Origin: an uncultured Balneola sp.
GTDB lineage: Bacteria > Bacteroidota > Rhodothermia > Balneolales > Balneolaceae
Reading direction: 5' to 3'
Assembly (NCBI GenBank): GCA_913058495.1
Contig: CAJXQC010000029.1
Location: 1-35,131 of the forward strand
DNA length: 35,131 nt
How positions within the stretch are numbered: the first letter of the stretch is position 1; every line of letters begins with the position of its first letter. Positions 16,801 to 25,361 of the stretch are shown piece after piece. The position numbers and the translations under genes are program-made. A model generated the notes under the pieces. That model did not search any database. It was not told the origin of the DNA and saw only the letters and a program-made list of their open reading frames with translations.

Positions 16801-17680
16801 GTACTTTTTTGCTACACAAAGTGTTTCTAAGGTCTCTGATTATGAATTAGTAGTAGGAGCGAATGTCGGATTCGGACAGTCTACAGAGAGAGAAATTGAA
16901 GTAGCCCCGGGATCCTTCTTTACTGCTCCATCAGAACCGACCAATTTCAAAATATTTAATACATATACAGAAGAAGAAGTTGATTATGCATATTTAGATT
17001 TAAACAGAGAAAATACTCCTTTTTCTCCGGGCAGGTGTGATCCTACCACTAATGCTCCGAATAATTATGTATCACCTGATCCGGGAATATTTTCTGCAGT
17101 AGCAGGGTTAAATGGTCAATGTTCAGACATTGTTTATGTAATTGAAGATGCCCGAGAATTTCAAGACACTCTTACATATCGGTTTGAGTTGAGAGCTCAA
17201 ATTTCGAATAACAGTTTAACAACAAGAAATCCTGATGCTGGGGATACTTTAGAGGTTTTTACTACCAAGCCGTTTTCCAGAAATGATCGTTTTCAATTCA
17301 GAATGGATCCGGAGAATTTACCAAGTGTAGACTCTGATTCGGCAAAAAGTGCACTGGATGATATTTTAGTTATTCCGAACCCATATAAGGTTTCCAGTAT
17401 TTATGAACAGGAAGCCGCAGGAGGAAGCAGACAGCAAAACAGAGAAATTCATTTCAATGGTTTGCCGGTGCCTTCTACGCTGAGAATATTTACATCATCA
17501 GGGGTGCTTGTAAGAGAAATTGAGGTGACCTCTTCCAATGTTCAAGGTGAAAACGGAGGAACTTATATATGGGATATGCTCACCAAAGATAATTTAGAGA
17601 TAGCTTATGGAATCTACATTTATCATGTAGAAGCTAAGGGTGTAGGAAACAAGACAGGTAAATTTGCGGTGATTAAATAA
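13865..17680 (+). CDS. Large secreted surface protein with FnIII-like and T9SS-type C-terminal domains
   Basis: 1271 residues of unknown specific function. A signal peptide ends near SGAQ (about residue 26). The first 300 residues are a Trp/Tyr-rich domain I do not recognise. Three acidic DxDNDxD-like motifs (about residues 316, 433 and 529: GIDNDGDSD, GLDNDFDG, SFDNDNDW) resemble thrombospondin type-3 calcium sites. A fibronectin-III-like segment starts near 695 (PPIVSAVPGDGKVTLYWETN, then YKIYRSTDPSF). The last 100 residues (NPYKVSS, LRIFTSSGVLVREIEV, GIYIYHVEAKG, GKFAVIK) have FlgD/T9SS type A sorting architecture. It may be a cell-surface partner of the SusC-like receptor in place of SusD. 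It overlaps the next gene by one base (TAATG), so translation of the two is probably coupled. Confidence 0.75.
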   Translation: MNKNTFNIKGLFILLFVALFPVFSGAQDYVPSEERSSFEDRKKSTMDANRLRASYFNTGHAGRRNNTSLDELIFEFPRNTNREYMYFMSVHFGTEVQAQNSSDVVHIVNVASFKTNRDGSQNWSLNPIEGYSRDDSKEIARSDRGPASPLGNTWPDSWPDKFEDGGDGWAGSWNGFFGRDQFNADLEFYYKAGDDRYTRYSTGTFRPDNTDPTRGGLAIVMDTRILAWSQILINSVHFNLFEITNDGSYDYPRMSFGLWIADFVAGGGPTDQPVFDNLRAIAYLTDTDRNNAPSSFDGLPIGEMGLSFLETPGNAGDGIDNDGDSDTYDPENADFYDPENVDLFRLLLEENGGFYASATLKDTVVREFEAADFDSRTINVGDKIVLIDEDGTRIIREYDGNSFQSQGITYNLGASFTVQEELLPLSDPNFGVHIDGLDNDFDGLIDENTPNHLEKTTFVNGNSITKPVRFINYLYFNDGDSLQQGLIVSNQEIRARISSDQDFADLVNDTYDGRFQNHSTSAPMIDEGRGDSFDNDNDWNESFDDVGIQGDPDTPSEGQGDGKATSGAGTTFPGEPNIDKTDVSETDLIGVSRAIIFSAGALQVSLDSDIWFNYLIPGEFDVVGNPGTDQDIYVSSGLFPLRVGESQSFAVAISAAASSSPTGTAAQDRTQLNNNLDQARVAYEADYQFAVAPDPPIVSAVPGDGKVTLYWETNSEFSFDRYLNNISGNGFDFEGYKIYRSTDPSFEDIFNVTDAYGNATYYSDIAIFDKNNGIQGLHPVDVNGVKFDMGNDSGLQRSFVDTDVVNGKTYYYAVTGFDYGYVPAGISPSESPIQISQGPDGSISFGVNVVQVRPSRSQAGYINPDKPQATIVQGSPGGTVSVDIIDPFELKADNLYEVTFEDTLIDGGAEPDTLKTQNFTLRNITDGANDTLIARSPNVNGGNNPITEGFTISMTNVETFGVNESRSGWNETGNPEPHQYFFATQSVSKVSDYELVVGANVGFGQSTEREIEVAPGSFFTAPSEPTNFKIFNTYTEEEVDYAYLDLNRENTPFSPGRCDPTTNAPNNYVSPDPGIFSAVAGLNGQCSDIVYVIEDAREFQDTLTYRFELRAQISNNSLTTRNPDAGDTLEVFTTKPFSRNDRFQFRMDPENLPSVDSDSAKSALDDILVIPNPYKVSSIYEQEAAGGSRQQNREIHFNGLPVPSTLRIFTSSGVLVREIEVTSSNVQGENGGTYIWDMLTKDNLEIAYGIYIYHVEAKGVGNKTGKFAVIK

Positions 17681-18702
17681 TGAGTTCAATGAAAAAGATA
17701 TTCTGCATTTGTTTGTTTCTTGTTTTATCAGGAACAGGAAGTTCTGTTTTTGCACAACTTTCAAAAATAGGTACTACAGCCGGTGATTTTTTAAGATTTC
17801 CTGTAGGTGCAAGAGCTTCATCTATGTCCGCCTTTGCGGCAACTGTGAACGATCCGTCAGCAATGGTTTTAAACCCTGCAGGTTTGGCCGAGTTGAATGA
17901 CGAAGAAGTACTTATAGAGTTTACAGATTATTATCTGGATTTTACACACAGCTATGTTGGTATCGGCATACCTACAAAAAAAGGTGTGGCCGGAATTCAT
18001 GTACTAGCCATGAATTATGGAGAATTTGAAGAAACCACTGAACAAGCTCAGGGTAAAACAGGGCGAACATTTGGTGCCTATTCTGTCACGGTTGGAGGTA
18101 GTTATTCACAATATCTGACAGAAAAATTATCTGTTGGGGGAACCCTGAAATTTGTTCATGAGCAAATTGAGGATGTTTCTGCATCTGGATTGGCTTTTGA
18201 TGTTGGTACGGTATTTATTACTCCATTCGATGATATCAGGTTTGGAGTAAGTGTAACCAATATAGGTTCAAAAATGCAGCTGACAGGAAACGGTCTTATT
18301 ACAGAATGTGATCTGGATGATAGTAGTTCCGGAAATAATGAAACTGACTGCTATCTGGCTACACAAGAATATGATTTACCATTAATGCTCAGAGTTGGTT
18401 TTGCATGGGATGCTTATACAAGCGACGATATCAGAGCAACATTAACTTTAGATGGTAACAATCCATCAAATAATGTTCAGAACATTAGTGTGGGAGGAGA
18501 AATTTCGCTGTTAAATGATACGGTATTTCTTAGAGGAGGAGTTCCTTATATCGGTCAAAATAACAGCAGGGAGACATTCAATGCCGGAGTGGGAATTAAG
18601 TATCAGGTAGACAGTTCTTTAAAACTTGGATTTAATTACGCTTATCACGGATATGAATACTTAGGTGATGTTAACAAACTAAGCCTTCAGGTTTATTTTT
18701 AA
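17680..18702 (+). CDS. PorV/PorQ-family outer-membrane beta-barrel protein
   Basis: 340 residues with a signal peptide ending in VFAQ (about residue 26). The mature start TTAGDFLRFPVGARASSMS, followed by NDPSAMVLNPAGLAEL, is the hallmark of PorV/PorQ (FadL-related) barrels. Alternating strands then run to a terminal aromatic (LSLQVYF). PorV carries T9SS substrates by their C-terminal domains from the SprA translocon to the sortase. A copy inside a carbohydrate locus, between two proteins with T9SS-like C-terminal domains, suggests a locus-dedicated shuttle or anchor. The ATG overlaps the previous stop by one base; an internal ATG three codons later (17689) gives a more typical MKK signal start and is a possible alternative. 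Confidence 0.82.
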   Translation: MSSMKKIFCICLFLVLSGTGSSVFAQLSKIGTTAGDFLRFPVGARASSMSAFAATVNDPSAMVLNPAGLAELNDEEVLIEFTDYYLDFTHSYVGIGIPTKKGVAGIHVLAMNYGEFEETTEQAQGKTGRTFGAYSVTVGGSYSQYLTEKLSVGGTLKFVHEQIEDVSASGLAFDVGTVFITPFDDIRFGVSVTNIGSKMQLTGNGLITECDLDDSSSGNNETDCYLATQEYDLPLMLRVGFAWDAYTSDDIRATLTLDGNNPSNNVQNISVGGEISLLNDTVFLRGGVPYIGQNNSRETFNAGVGIKYQVDSSLKLGFNYAYHGYEYLGDVNKLSLQVYF

Positions 18703-18734
18703 TACTACTAAACAATAACAACAAAACAAGGTAC

Positions 18735-21368
18735 ATGATGAATAAAGCTACTAAACTTGTGCTAACATGTTTGCTGATGATCTTCGGGATTTCTGCAACA
18801 TCTATGGCTCAGGTAACAAAAATACGTGACGCACGTGGCATGGATGGCCAGGAAGTTACGATCGTAGGTATCATGAATACGCCAGACTACGGTTTTAATG
18901 ACGGACAATTTTTTGTTCAGGATACAACCGGAGGTATAAACGTATTTTATGATGACGTTGGAGGAGCGAACAATCAGGATAGTTCAGCATTTTTAGGCTG
19001 GACAAAAGGCGACACTCTTCAAATTATAGGAACAATAGGTTCTTTTGGACAGCAAGTACAAATTGCCCCAAGTTCCGTAACCATTTTAGGTACAGGAGAA
19101 GCTTCGAGTGTTCCTGTAACCTCAATAACACAAGCAGATCTTAGTGTGGATTCCAAACATCAAGGTATGTTAGTGAAAATAGAATCAGTTGGTTTGGCTG
19201 ATGGTGAAACATGGCCGGCTGATGCTCAAACATCTTCAGGAGTAAGTTTAGATGTTGCTACAGCTGACAGTGCATTTATATTAAGGATCGATAGAGATGA
19301 ATCCTATTATGACGGCGCACCAGCTCCTACTGAAGCATTTAATTTGACTGGTGTACTTGCCAGATTTAATTCTGATGTACAGGTTATGCCATTTGACTCT
19401 ACCGATGTACAGAATATCGTTAAAGTTACTTTCATGGTTAATACTGCTACAGCCCCTGATACCGTAATGGGAGACCATTATGTAGGTGTGTTTGGTGCAA
19501 TTTCAGGACCAAACGGCGCAGGAAACCCATACTTAGGTCAAACTGTTGATTGGAATAACTCTACTGATATTGTTGCTGACAATCAAGGCGGTGACTATTG
19601 GTCAGTTACTTTTGATATGGCTGCTGGTGATACTTATACCTACAAGTATTGGTTGGGGTCAGATAAAGATACAGAACTTGCCGGAGGAGGTTGGGAAAGC
19701 GGAGATAACAGAGAATTCACTTTAGATTTTGATCAAGCTTCCGACTCAGTTGCTCCATTGAATTGGTATGAAACAAGAATGGCTCCATTTACTTCAGAAG
19801 AAGATAGTGTTTCTCTTTACTTCAGAGTTAATGTTGGAGCACAAGCTCAGGACGGATCATTCGATCCTGAAACATTTAAAGTTGGTGTTCGTGGTAACGG
19901 CGCTTTCTTTACCAATGACTGGGGAACCGGAGACTTCCTTGAAAAAGGTGGCCAAACGGGAGATAATTTATTCTATGAAGGTGTTGTAAGAGCACAGAAA
20001 GATTCTGCAGCAGCAATTGATGGTTCAATTGAATATAAGTTTGTTCTTGAAGCAGCTGATGGAACAGTAACTTGGGAATCCACAGATAACAGGCCGATAA
20101 ACATTCCTGCTCAGGATTCTACTGTTCAATGGGTCTTTTTCAATAACACTCCTCCAACAGATGCAGTTATTGTAAACACAACACTTAGCTTTGAAGTTAA
20201 TGTTGGAATTCTGGAAGGTTTAGATCTTTTCAATTCAAGTATTGATACAGTATCAGTAAGAGGTACATTCAATAGTTGGGGTGAAGCCAGAATGAACTTT
20301 AATCAAGTGCTCGGTACATACGAAGCAAACAACTTACCGTACACAAAAGCTGAAGGAACTGAAGAAAAATACAAGTATTACATTAAGTGGGATGCTCGAA
20401 GAGATTCGGCTGAAAGCGAATTTTTCTTAGAAGGAATTCAATCAGCAAATACCGGATGGGAAGAGCCGGGAGTAACAGGTGGTGCTGACAGATCATTCAC
20501 AATTGAGAATAAAGCCAATCAGGATAAACTTTCTGAATTCTATAACGGTGTAGAACCGGAAGCTTTATTAACTGCGAATAATGTTGAAACAGGTGCTACA
20601 AGTGTAACATTCAGTATTGATATGTCACCGGCACTTCAACATACTACTCCATTTTTACCTGCATCAGATTCTGTATTCCTTTTTGTGGATACTCCTTTCT
20701 TTGCACTTACAAATGGAATAACAGTTCCTGGTGATAACGGTGAAAACTTTATTACAACTTCAGAATCTGAAAGAGAAAGACTTCGATTTACTGATGATGA
20801 TGGAGATATGGTTTATGAACTAACTTTAGATCTTATGCTGCCAACTCTAAACCACATTGGTTTCAGAATAGCATACGGTGAGCCAACTTCAGCGGATGGT
20901 TCTCTTGTGGCAAATGGTGGTGGATTTGATGCAGGTCGTAGACATTACCAATACATTGCGCCTCAAGTAGATTCTGAGCTTAATGTTACATGGGCTTCAT
21001 CATATTCTTTCCCGCAATTAACCTGGAAAGCTTCAGATCTTCCATTTGAGCAACCACCAAGTTATACAACTGTAGGAAATGAAGATGAATTAGCAAATGT
21101 GGAAACCTTTAGATTAAATCAAAACTATCCGAATCCATTCAACCCAAGCACTACCATTAGTTTCAATCTGCCAAATGCTGCAGATGTAACATTATCGGTA
21201 TACAATGTTCTTGGACAAAGAGTGGCTACGTTGTTAAACAACAGAAAATATACTTCTGGTAGCCATACTTTGAGTTTTGATGCAAGCAACCTTGCTTCCG
21301 GTATTTATATTTACCGAATTCAAGCAGGTTCGTACACAAGTCAAAAGAGAATGACTTTAATTAAATAA
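18735..21368 (+). CDS. Multidomain T9SS-secreted protein, putative surface starch binder
   Basis: 877 residues with a signal peptide ending in SMAQ (about 26). An OB-fold-like domain follows (about 27-225: VTIVGIMNTPDYGFNDGQFF, then GDTLQIIGTIG). Four consecutive beta-sandwich modules each begin with a similar strand (VKVTFMVN about 228, VSLYFRVN about 358, TLSFEVN about 483, VTFSIDM about 630). They contain Trp-rich patterns such as SVRGTFNSWGEARMNF and YKYYIKW, reminiscent of CBM20/CBM48-type starch-binding folds. The last 90 residues are a classic T9SS type A sorting domain (NQNYPNPFNPSTTISF, LSVYNVLGQRVATL, GIYIYRIQ). It has no catalytic motif, so it is best read as a glycan-binding protein playing the part of SusE/F. 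Binding specificity is inference. Confidence 0.75.
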   Translation: MMNKATKLVLTCLLMIFGISATSMAQVTKIRDARGMDGQEVTIVGIMNTPDYGFNDGQFFVQDTTGGINVFYDDVGGANNQDSSAFLGWTKGDTLQIIGTIGSFGQQVQIAPSSVTILGTGEASSVPVTSITQADLSVDSKHQGMLVKIESVGLADGETWPADAQTSSGVSLDVATADSAFILRIDRDESYYDGAPAPTEAFNLTGVLARFNSDVQVMPFDSTDVQNIVKVTFMVNTATAPDTVMGDHYVGVFGAISGPNGAGNPYLGQTVDWNNSTDIVADNQGGDYWSVTFDMAAGDTYTYKYWLGSDKDTELAGGGWESGDNREFTLDFDQASDSVAPLNWYETRMAPFTSEEDSVSLYFRVNVGAQAQDGSFDPETFKVGVRGNGAFFTNDWGTGDFLEKGGQTGDNLFYEGVVRAQKDSAAAIDGSIEYKFVLEAADGTVTWESTDNRPINIPAQDSTVQWVFFNNTPPTDAVIVNTTLSFEVNVGILEGLDLFNSSIDTVSVRGTFNSWGEARMNFNQVLGTYEANNLPYTKAEGTEEKYKYYIKWDARRDSAESEFFLEGIQSANTGWEEPGVTGGADRSFTIENKANQDKLSEFYNGVEPEALLTANNVETGATSVTFSIDMSPALQHTTPFLPASDSVFLFVDTPFFALTNGITVPGDNGENFITTSESERERLRFTDDDGDMVYELTLDLMLPTLNHIGFRIAYGEPTSADGSLVANGGGFDAGRRHYQYIAPQVDSELNVTWASSYSFPQLTWKASDLPFEQPPSYTTVGNEDELANVETFRLNQNYPNPFNPSTTISFNLPNAADVTLSVYNVLGQRVATLLNNRKYTSGSHTLSFDASNLASGIYIYRIQAGSYTSQKRMTLIK

Positions 21369-21386
21369 TTTTCTCTAATAAGTCTT

Positions 21387-21412
21387 CGCAGATGCTTTGA
21401 CCGGCATCTGCG
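21387..21412 (+). terminator. Hairpin between the binding protein and regulator genes
   Basis: CGCAGATGC (21387-21395) and GCATCTGCG (21404-21412) form a perfect 9-bp stem with an 8-nt loop, 18 bp after the previous stop. Only the weak T-rich TATTTAAT follows, so it may be a partial terminator, attenuator or mRNA-end stabiliser that lowers expression of the regulator and enzyme genes relative to the upstream surface genes. A possible TTG start at 21397 lies inside the loop, which argues against that start. Confidence 0.55.
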
Positions 21413-21432
21413 TATTTAATCAGATAGAAAAA

Positions 21433-22422
21433 TTGGCATCTACTATATACGATATTGCAGAAGAAGCAGGAGTAAGTATTGCTACCGTTTCACGAGTGTT
21501 CAATCAAAGAGATAATGTCTCCGAAAGAACACGTGAAAAGGTTTTGGCAATAGCTGAAAGGGTTGGTTATCACCCACAGGCAAATGCACAAGGTCTTGCG
21601 AGCAGAAAAACCAATACCATTACTGTTCTTGTTCCTGTAATCTCCAATTATTTCTTTATGGAGGTTTTGGGTGGTATTCAGGATAAACTGAATAGTTATG
21701 ATTACGAATTAACTATTTTCAATATAAGTCCAAGCAAAAATACCTTTACACAGGTTGAGCATGTACTTAAAAGAAGAGCTTCTGAAGGATGTCTATTTAT
21801 TTCAACACATTTGGAACAGGAAGAATGGCGTCAACTAAAGAGATATAATGTTCCAATTACTTTAATTGATGAATATTATGACGGTTTTGATTCGGTAAGT
21901 GTTGATAACCTGGAGGGAGCTTACAGAGCCACAAAATATCTTTTAGACAGAGGCTTGGATAAAGTTGCCATGCTTTCTGCTTTAATAACCTCAAAACCTA
22001 TTCAAAGCCGGATAAAGGGGTTTAAAAAAGCCTATGATGTAACAGGTAAAGAATTTTCAAACTCTTTTATAGTAGCAGGAGATTCCACTTATCGCGATGG
22101 TTTCACGGAACGAGGAGGGTATGAGGCAATGATAAAAATTCTTGCCATGAATCCCGAGATCCAGGCTTGTTTCTGTGCTTCTGATATTCAGGCTGTTGGC
22201 GCTTTAAAAGCTATGCAGGATATGAATAAAAGTATTCCACTAATAGGTTATGATGATATTGAACTTGCAGAATATATGGGGCTTTCTACTATTCGTCAGC
22301 CAATGAGAGATATGGGATTTTTCGCTACTCAAAATCTGATCGAAAGATTGGAAAACCCCAAAAAAGCTGTTTCACAAACAGTTTACACACCAGAATTAAT
22401 TTTAAGAGACTCCACTGAGTAA
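21433..22422 (+). CDS. LacI family transcriptional regulator
   Basis: 329 residues from the preferred TTG at 21433, which gives the usual few residues before the helix-turn-helix TIYDIAEEAGVSIATVSRVF. The frame stays open to another TTG at 21397, but that one sits in a hairpin loop and adds 12 atypical residues. The hinge helix (ANAQGLASRKT) contains the Leu that intercalates at a central CpG. A periplasmic-binding-protein-like sensor domain follows (from about residue 60: ITVLVPVISNYFF, GYDDIELAEYMGLSTIRQP). It probably represses the locus through the operator at 9174-9187 and is released by a maltose-type sugar. Its gene lies in the middle of the block, so it would limit its own synthesis. 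It ends 8 bp before the amylase gene. Confidence 0.9.
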   Translation: MASTIYDIAEEAGVSIATVSRVFNQRDNVSERTREKVLAIAERVGYHPQANAQGLASRKTNTITVLVPVISNYFFMEVLGGIQDKLNSYDYELTIFNISPSKNTFTQVEHVLKRRASEGCLFISTHLEQEEWRQLKRYNVPITLIDEYYDGFDSVSVDNLEGAYRATKYLLDRGLDKVAMLSALITSKPIQSRIKGFKKAYDVTGKEFSNSFIVAGDSTYRDGFTERGGYEAMIKILAMNPEIQACFCASDIQAVGALKAMQDMNKSIPLIGYDDIELAEYMGLSTIRQPMRDMGFFATQNLIERLENPKKAVSQTVYTPELILRDSTE

Positions 22423-22430
22423 CTATATTT

Positions 22431-25346
22431 ATGAAGAATCTTCTAGTATCAGGATCAGTATTTCTAACCTTTCTATTTTTACCTGTAATTGCATTATCCC
22501 AGGTTGTAACTTTTGAACCTTCTTTTGCAACTCAGAACGATACATTAACTCTTACTTTTGATGCAACTCAGGGAAATGGAGAGTTGGTTGGTTTTTCAGG
22601 AGATGTGTATTTGCATACAGGAGTGATTACAGATAAAAGCTCAAGCCCATCCGACTGGAAATATGTACAATCCGGATGGGAGTCCTATCCCGAAAAATTG
22701 AAGGCTACACCTCTTGGAAATGATAAATGGGAATTCAAATATCCATCTTCAGTTAGGGAGTTTTATAATGTTTCGGCTGCGGATCAAGCTGAAGAAATAA
22801 CGTTGCTATTCAGAGGTACGCTTGACGGAGCCGGAGCACCTGACAAGGTTGGAAGGGCTTCGGGAGGCGAAGATATTTTCCTTGAGTTATTTGAGAATGA
22901 AGTTTCAGTACAATTTTTGAATCCGGGAGAAAGGTCTAAGGTTATCAAAACAAATGAAATAATTGAGATCGAAGGGATTGGAAATTCTCCGGCCGGAAAC
23001 CTTAATTTGAGTTTGAAGCAGAATGGTACTGAAGTTGCTCAAACTTCTGTCTCTGATACAGTGAGTTACTCATTTTCGTCAGCAACAGAAGGGAATTATA
23101 AATTTGATCTTATAGGTGATGATGGGGCAGGTGAAGAGGATTCAACTTCTGTTACTATAATTGTTACAGACGGAGCAGTTATGGAAACCAGACCATCCGG
23201 ACTTGAAGATGGGATCACTTATGGAGAAAACGGGACGTCGGTTACTTTATCACTTTTTGCTCCCGGTAAAAAGGAAGTGTTTGTAGTTGGAGATTTTTCG
23301 GATTGGGAATTGGATTTCAACTACCAAATGAAGAAAGACTCACTGAAAGCAGACAGTGTTTGGTTCTGGACTGAGATTACCGGGTTAACCCCGGGAGAAG
23401 AGTATGGCTTCCAATATGAAATTGATGGAAGTTTAAGAATCGCTGATCCTTATTCAGAATTAGTACTTCATCCAAATGATGACAATTTTATATCGTCTTC
23501 AGTTTATCCTGATCTCAAAGAATATCCTGTTGGTAAAACATCAGAGTATGTCGGTGTGTTACTTCCCGGAAAAGAAGACTTTCAATGGGAAGCAACAAAT
23601 TACCAAAGGCCAGATCAAGAAAACCTTGTTATATACGAATTGTTAATACGGGATTTTATCGAAGATCATAGCTATGCGACATTAATAGATACGCTAGATT
23701 ATTTAGACCGTTTAGGGATAAATACTATTGAATTGATGCCTGTAAATGAGTTTGAAGGAAATGAAAGTTGGGGATATAATCCAAGTTTTCACTTAGCATT
23801 AGACAAATACTACGGAGATCCTCAAACCTTTAAGAAATTTGTGGATGAAGCACATAAACGCGGAATAGCGGTTATTTTAGACATTGTCTTAAATCATGCT
23901 TTTGGTCAATCTCCATTAGTAAGACTTTGGAATGAAGGAAATTATGGAAAACCAACACCTGATAATCCTTACTTAAATGTTAATGCCACACATCCTTTCA
24001 ATGTAGGCTATGATTTTAATCATGAAAGTGCTGCAACTGGATATTTTCGAAACAGAGTAGTAAAATATTGGATTGAAGAATATAAAATTGACGGTTTCAG
24101 ATTCGATCTCTCAAAAGGGTTCACTCAAAGAGATAATCCAAACGACGTTGGAGCATGGAGTAATTATGATCAGTCCCGAATTGATATTTGGAAAGAATAC
24201 TCAAACTATATCTGGTCAATTGATCCAAATACTTATGTAACCCTAGAGCATTTAAGTGTCAACTCCGAAGAAAAAGTATTAGCTGATCATGGGATGTTAT
24301 TATGGGGAAATATGAATAGTGCGTACAATGAAGCCACCATGGGCTATATTTCAGGGTCAAATATTTATGGGGTATTATCTGAGTCACGAGATTTTCAGAG
24401 TAAAAATCTAATTGGGTACATGGAAAGCCATGACGAACAATGGTTGATGTTCAAAAATATCAGTTTTGGAAATTCATCCGGGGAATACAACATAAGAAAT
24501 CTGAACACAGCTCTTGGAAGACAAAAATTAGCAGGAGCTTTCTTTTTTACACTTCCGGGACCAAAAATGATATGGCAGTTTGGTGAAGTTGGATATGGAT
24601 ACGGAGACAATGGAGAACAATGTTTGAATGATTCGGAAGATTGTCCGGCAAGCGCTCCGGGTAGAGTAGCTAACAAGCCGATTCGTTGGGACTATTGGAA
24701 TACCAAAGGAACGGAAAGAGTTAAACTGTATAAAACATGGGCTGCTTTGATAAATCTTCGTAACAGCAGTCCTGCTTTCACAGAGCCTGAAAGTACTACC
24801 TACGCTTTATCAAATCGTATAAAAAGAATAATTCTCGAGCATTCAGACACTGATGTGGTTGTAGTTGGAAACTTTGATGTTACTGCAATCACAACAACAG
24901 GAGATTTCCCACAAACAGGAACGTGGTACGATTATTTTGATGGAACAGAGTACGAAGTAACTGATGCAGAGCAAGCTATTTCATTAGAACCGGGTGAATT
25001 CAAAGTATATACGACCAAACAATTTGAAACTCCGGAAACAGGTATAGCAACTTCAAATGAAGAATTGCCAAACGAAGGTCCAGAAACGTTTAAGTTGTAT
25101 AGCAACTATCCAAATCCCTTCAATCCTACTACAAATATCAAATTTGATATTGCAAAAGCCGGAGTCGTTAAACTGGAAGTGTTCGATATTCTTGGAAGAA
25201 AAGTCGCCACACTTTTTGATGGTAGAAAATCCGTTGGTACACATACTGTAACATTCGATGCTTCTTCACTTTCAAGTGGGGTTTATTTTACCCGATTTAC
25301 AGTCGGGAATACAGTGCAGGTTCAGAAAATGACATTACTAAAATAA
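22431..25346 (+). CDS. T9SS-secreted GH13 alpha-amylase with CBM48-like module
   Basis: 971 residues with a Sec signal (to about ALSQ, 24). An N-terminal beta-sandwich with several Trp (about 25-150) and an Ig-like segment (about 160-245) come first. A CBM48-like module follows (about 255-345: VTLSLFAPGKKEVFVVGDF). The GH13 barrel (about 395-800) has all conserved regions: DIVLNHA, GFRFDLSKG with nucleophile D559, TLEHLS with acid/base E606, and ESHDE with D668. The last 88 residues are a T9SS type A domain (YSNYPNPFNPTTNIKF, LEVFDILGRKVATLF). The enzyme should therefore be attached to or released from the cell surface and cut starch into importable maltodextrins. The exact GH13 subfamily and product range are not determinable here. 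Confidence 0.92.
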   Translation: MKNLLVSGSVFLTFLFLPVIALSQVVTFEPSFATQNDTLTLTFDATQGNGELVGFSGDVYLHTGVITDKSSSPSDWKYVQSGWESYPEKLKATPLGNDKWEFKYPSSVREFYNVSAADQAEEITLLFRGTLDGAGAPDKVGRASGGEDIFLELFENEVSVQFLNPGERSKVIKTNEIIEIEGIGNSPAGNLNLSLKQNGTEVAQTSVSDTVSYSFSSATEGNYKFDLIGDDGAGEEDSTSVTIIVTDGAVMETRPSGLEDGITYGENGTSVTLSLFAPGKKEVFVVGDFSDWELDFNYQMKKDSLKADSVWFWTEITGLTPGEEYGFQYEIDGSLRIADPYSELVLHPNDDNFISSSVYPDLKEYPVGKTSEYVGVLLPGKEDFQWEATNYQRPDQENLVIYELLIRDFIEDHSYATLIDTLDYLDRLGINTIELMPVNEFEGNESWGYNPSFHLALDKYYGDPQTFKKFVDEAHKRGIAVILDIVLNHAFGQSPLVRLWNEGNYGKPTPDNPYLNVNATHPFNVGYDFNHESAATGYFRNRVVKYWIEEYKIDGFRFDLSKGFTQRDNPNDVGAWSNYDQSRIDIWKEYSNYIWSIDPNTYVTLEHLSVNSEEKVLADHGMLLWGNMNSAYNEATMGYISGSNIYGVLSESRDFQSKNLIGYMESHDEQWLMFKNISFGNSSGEYNIRNLNTALGRQKLAGAFFFTLPGPKMIWQFGEVGYGYGDNGEQCLNDSEDCPASAPGRVANKPIRWDYWNTKGTERVKLYKTWAALINLRNSSPAFTEPESTTYALSNRIKRIILEHSDTDVVVVGNFDVTAITTTGDFPQTGTWYDYFDGTEYEVTDAEQAISLEPGEFKVYTTKQFETPETGIATSNEELPNEGPETFKLYSNYPNPFNPTTNIKFDIAKAGVVKLEVFDILGRKVATLFDGRKSVGTHTVTFDASSLSSGVYFTRFTVGNTVQVQKMTLLK

Positions 25347-25361
25347 TTTAGAAAGCATAGT

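Noticed and set aside
21397-21432. TTG at 21397 as the LacI regulator start
   Set aside because: It lies in a hairpin loop and adds 12 residues not seen before LacI helix-turn-helix domains.
24395-24676. Minus-strand frame of 93 codons inside the T9SS amylase gene
   Set aside because: Antisense to the conserved GH13 catalytic region; composition fits an accidental frame.
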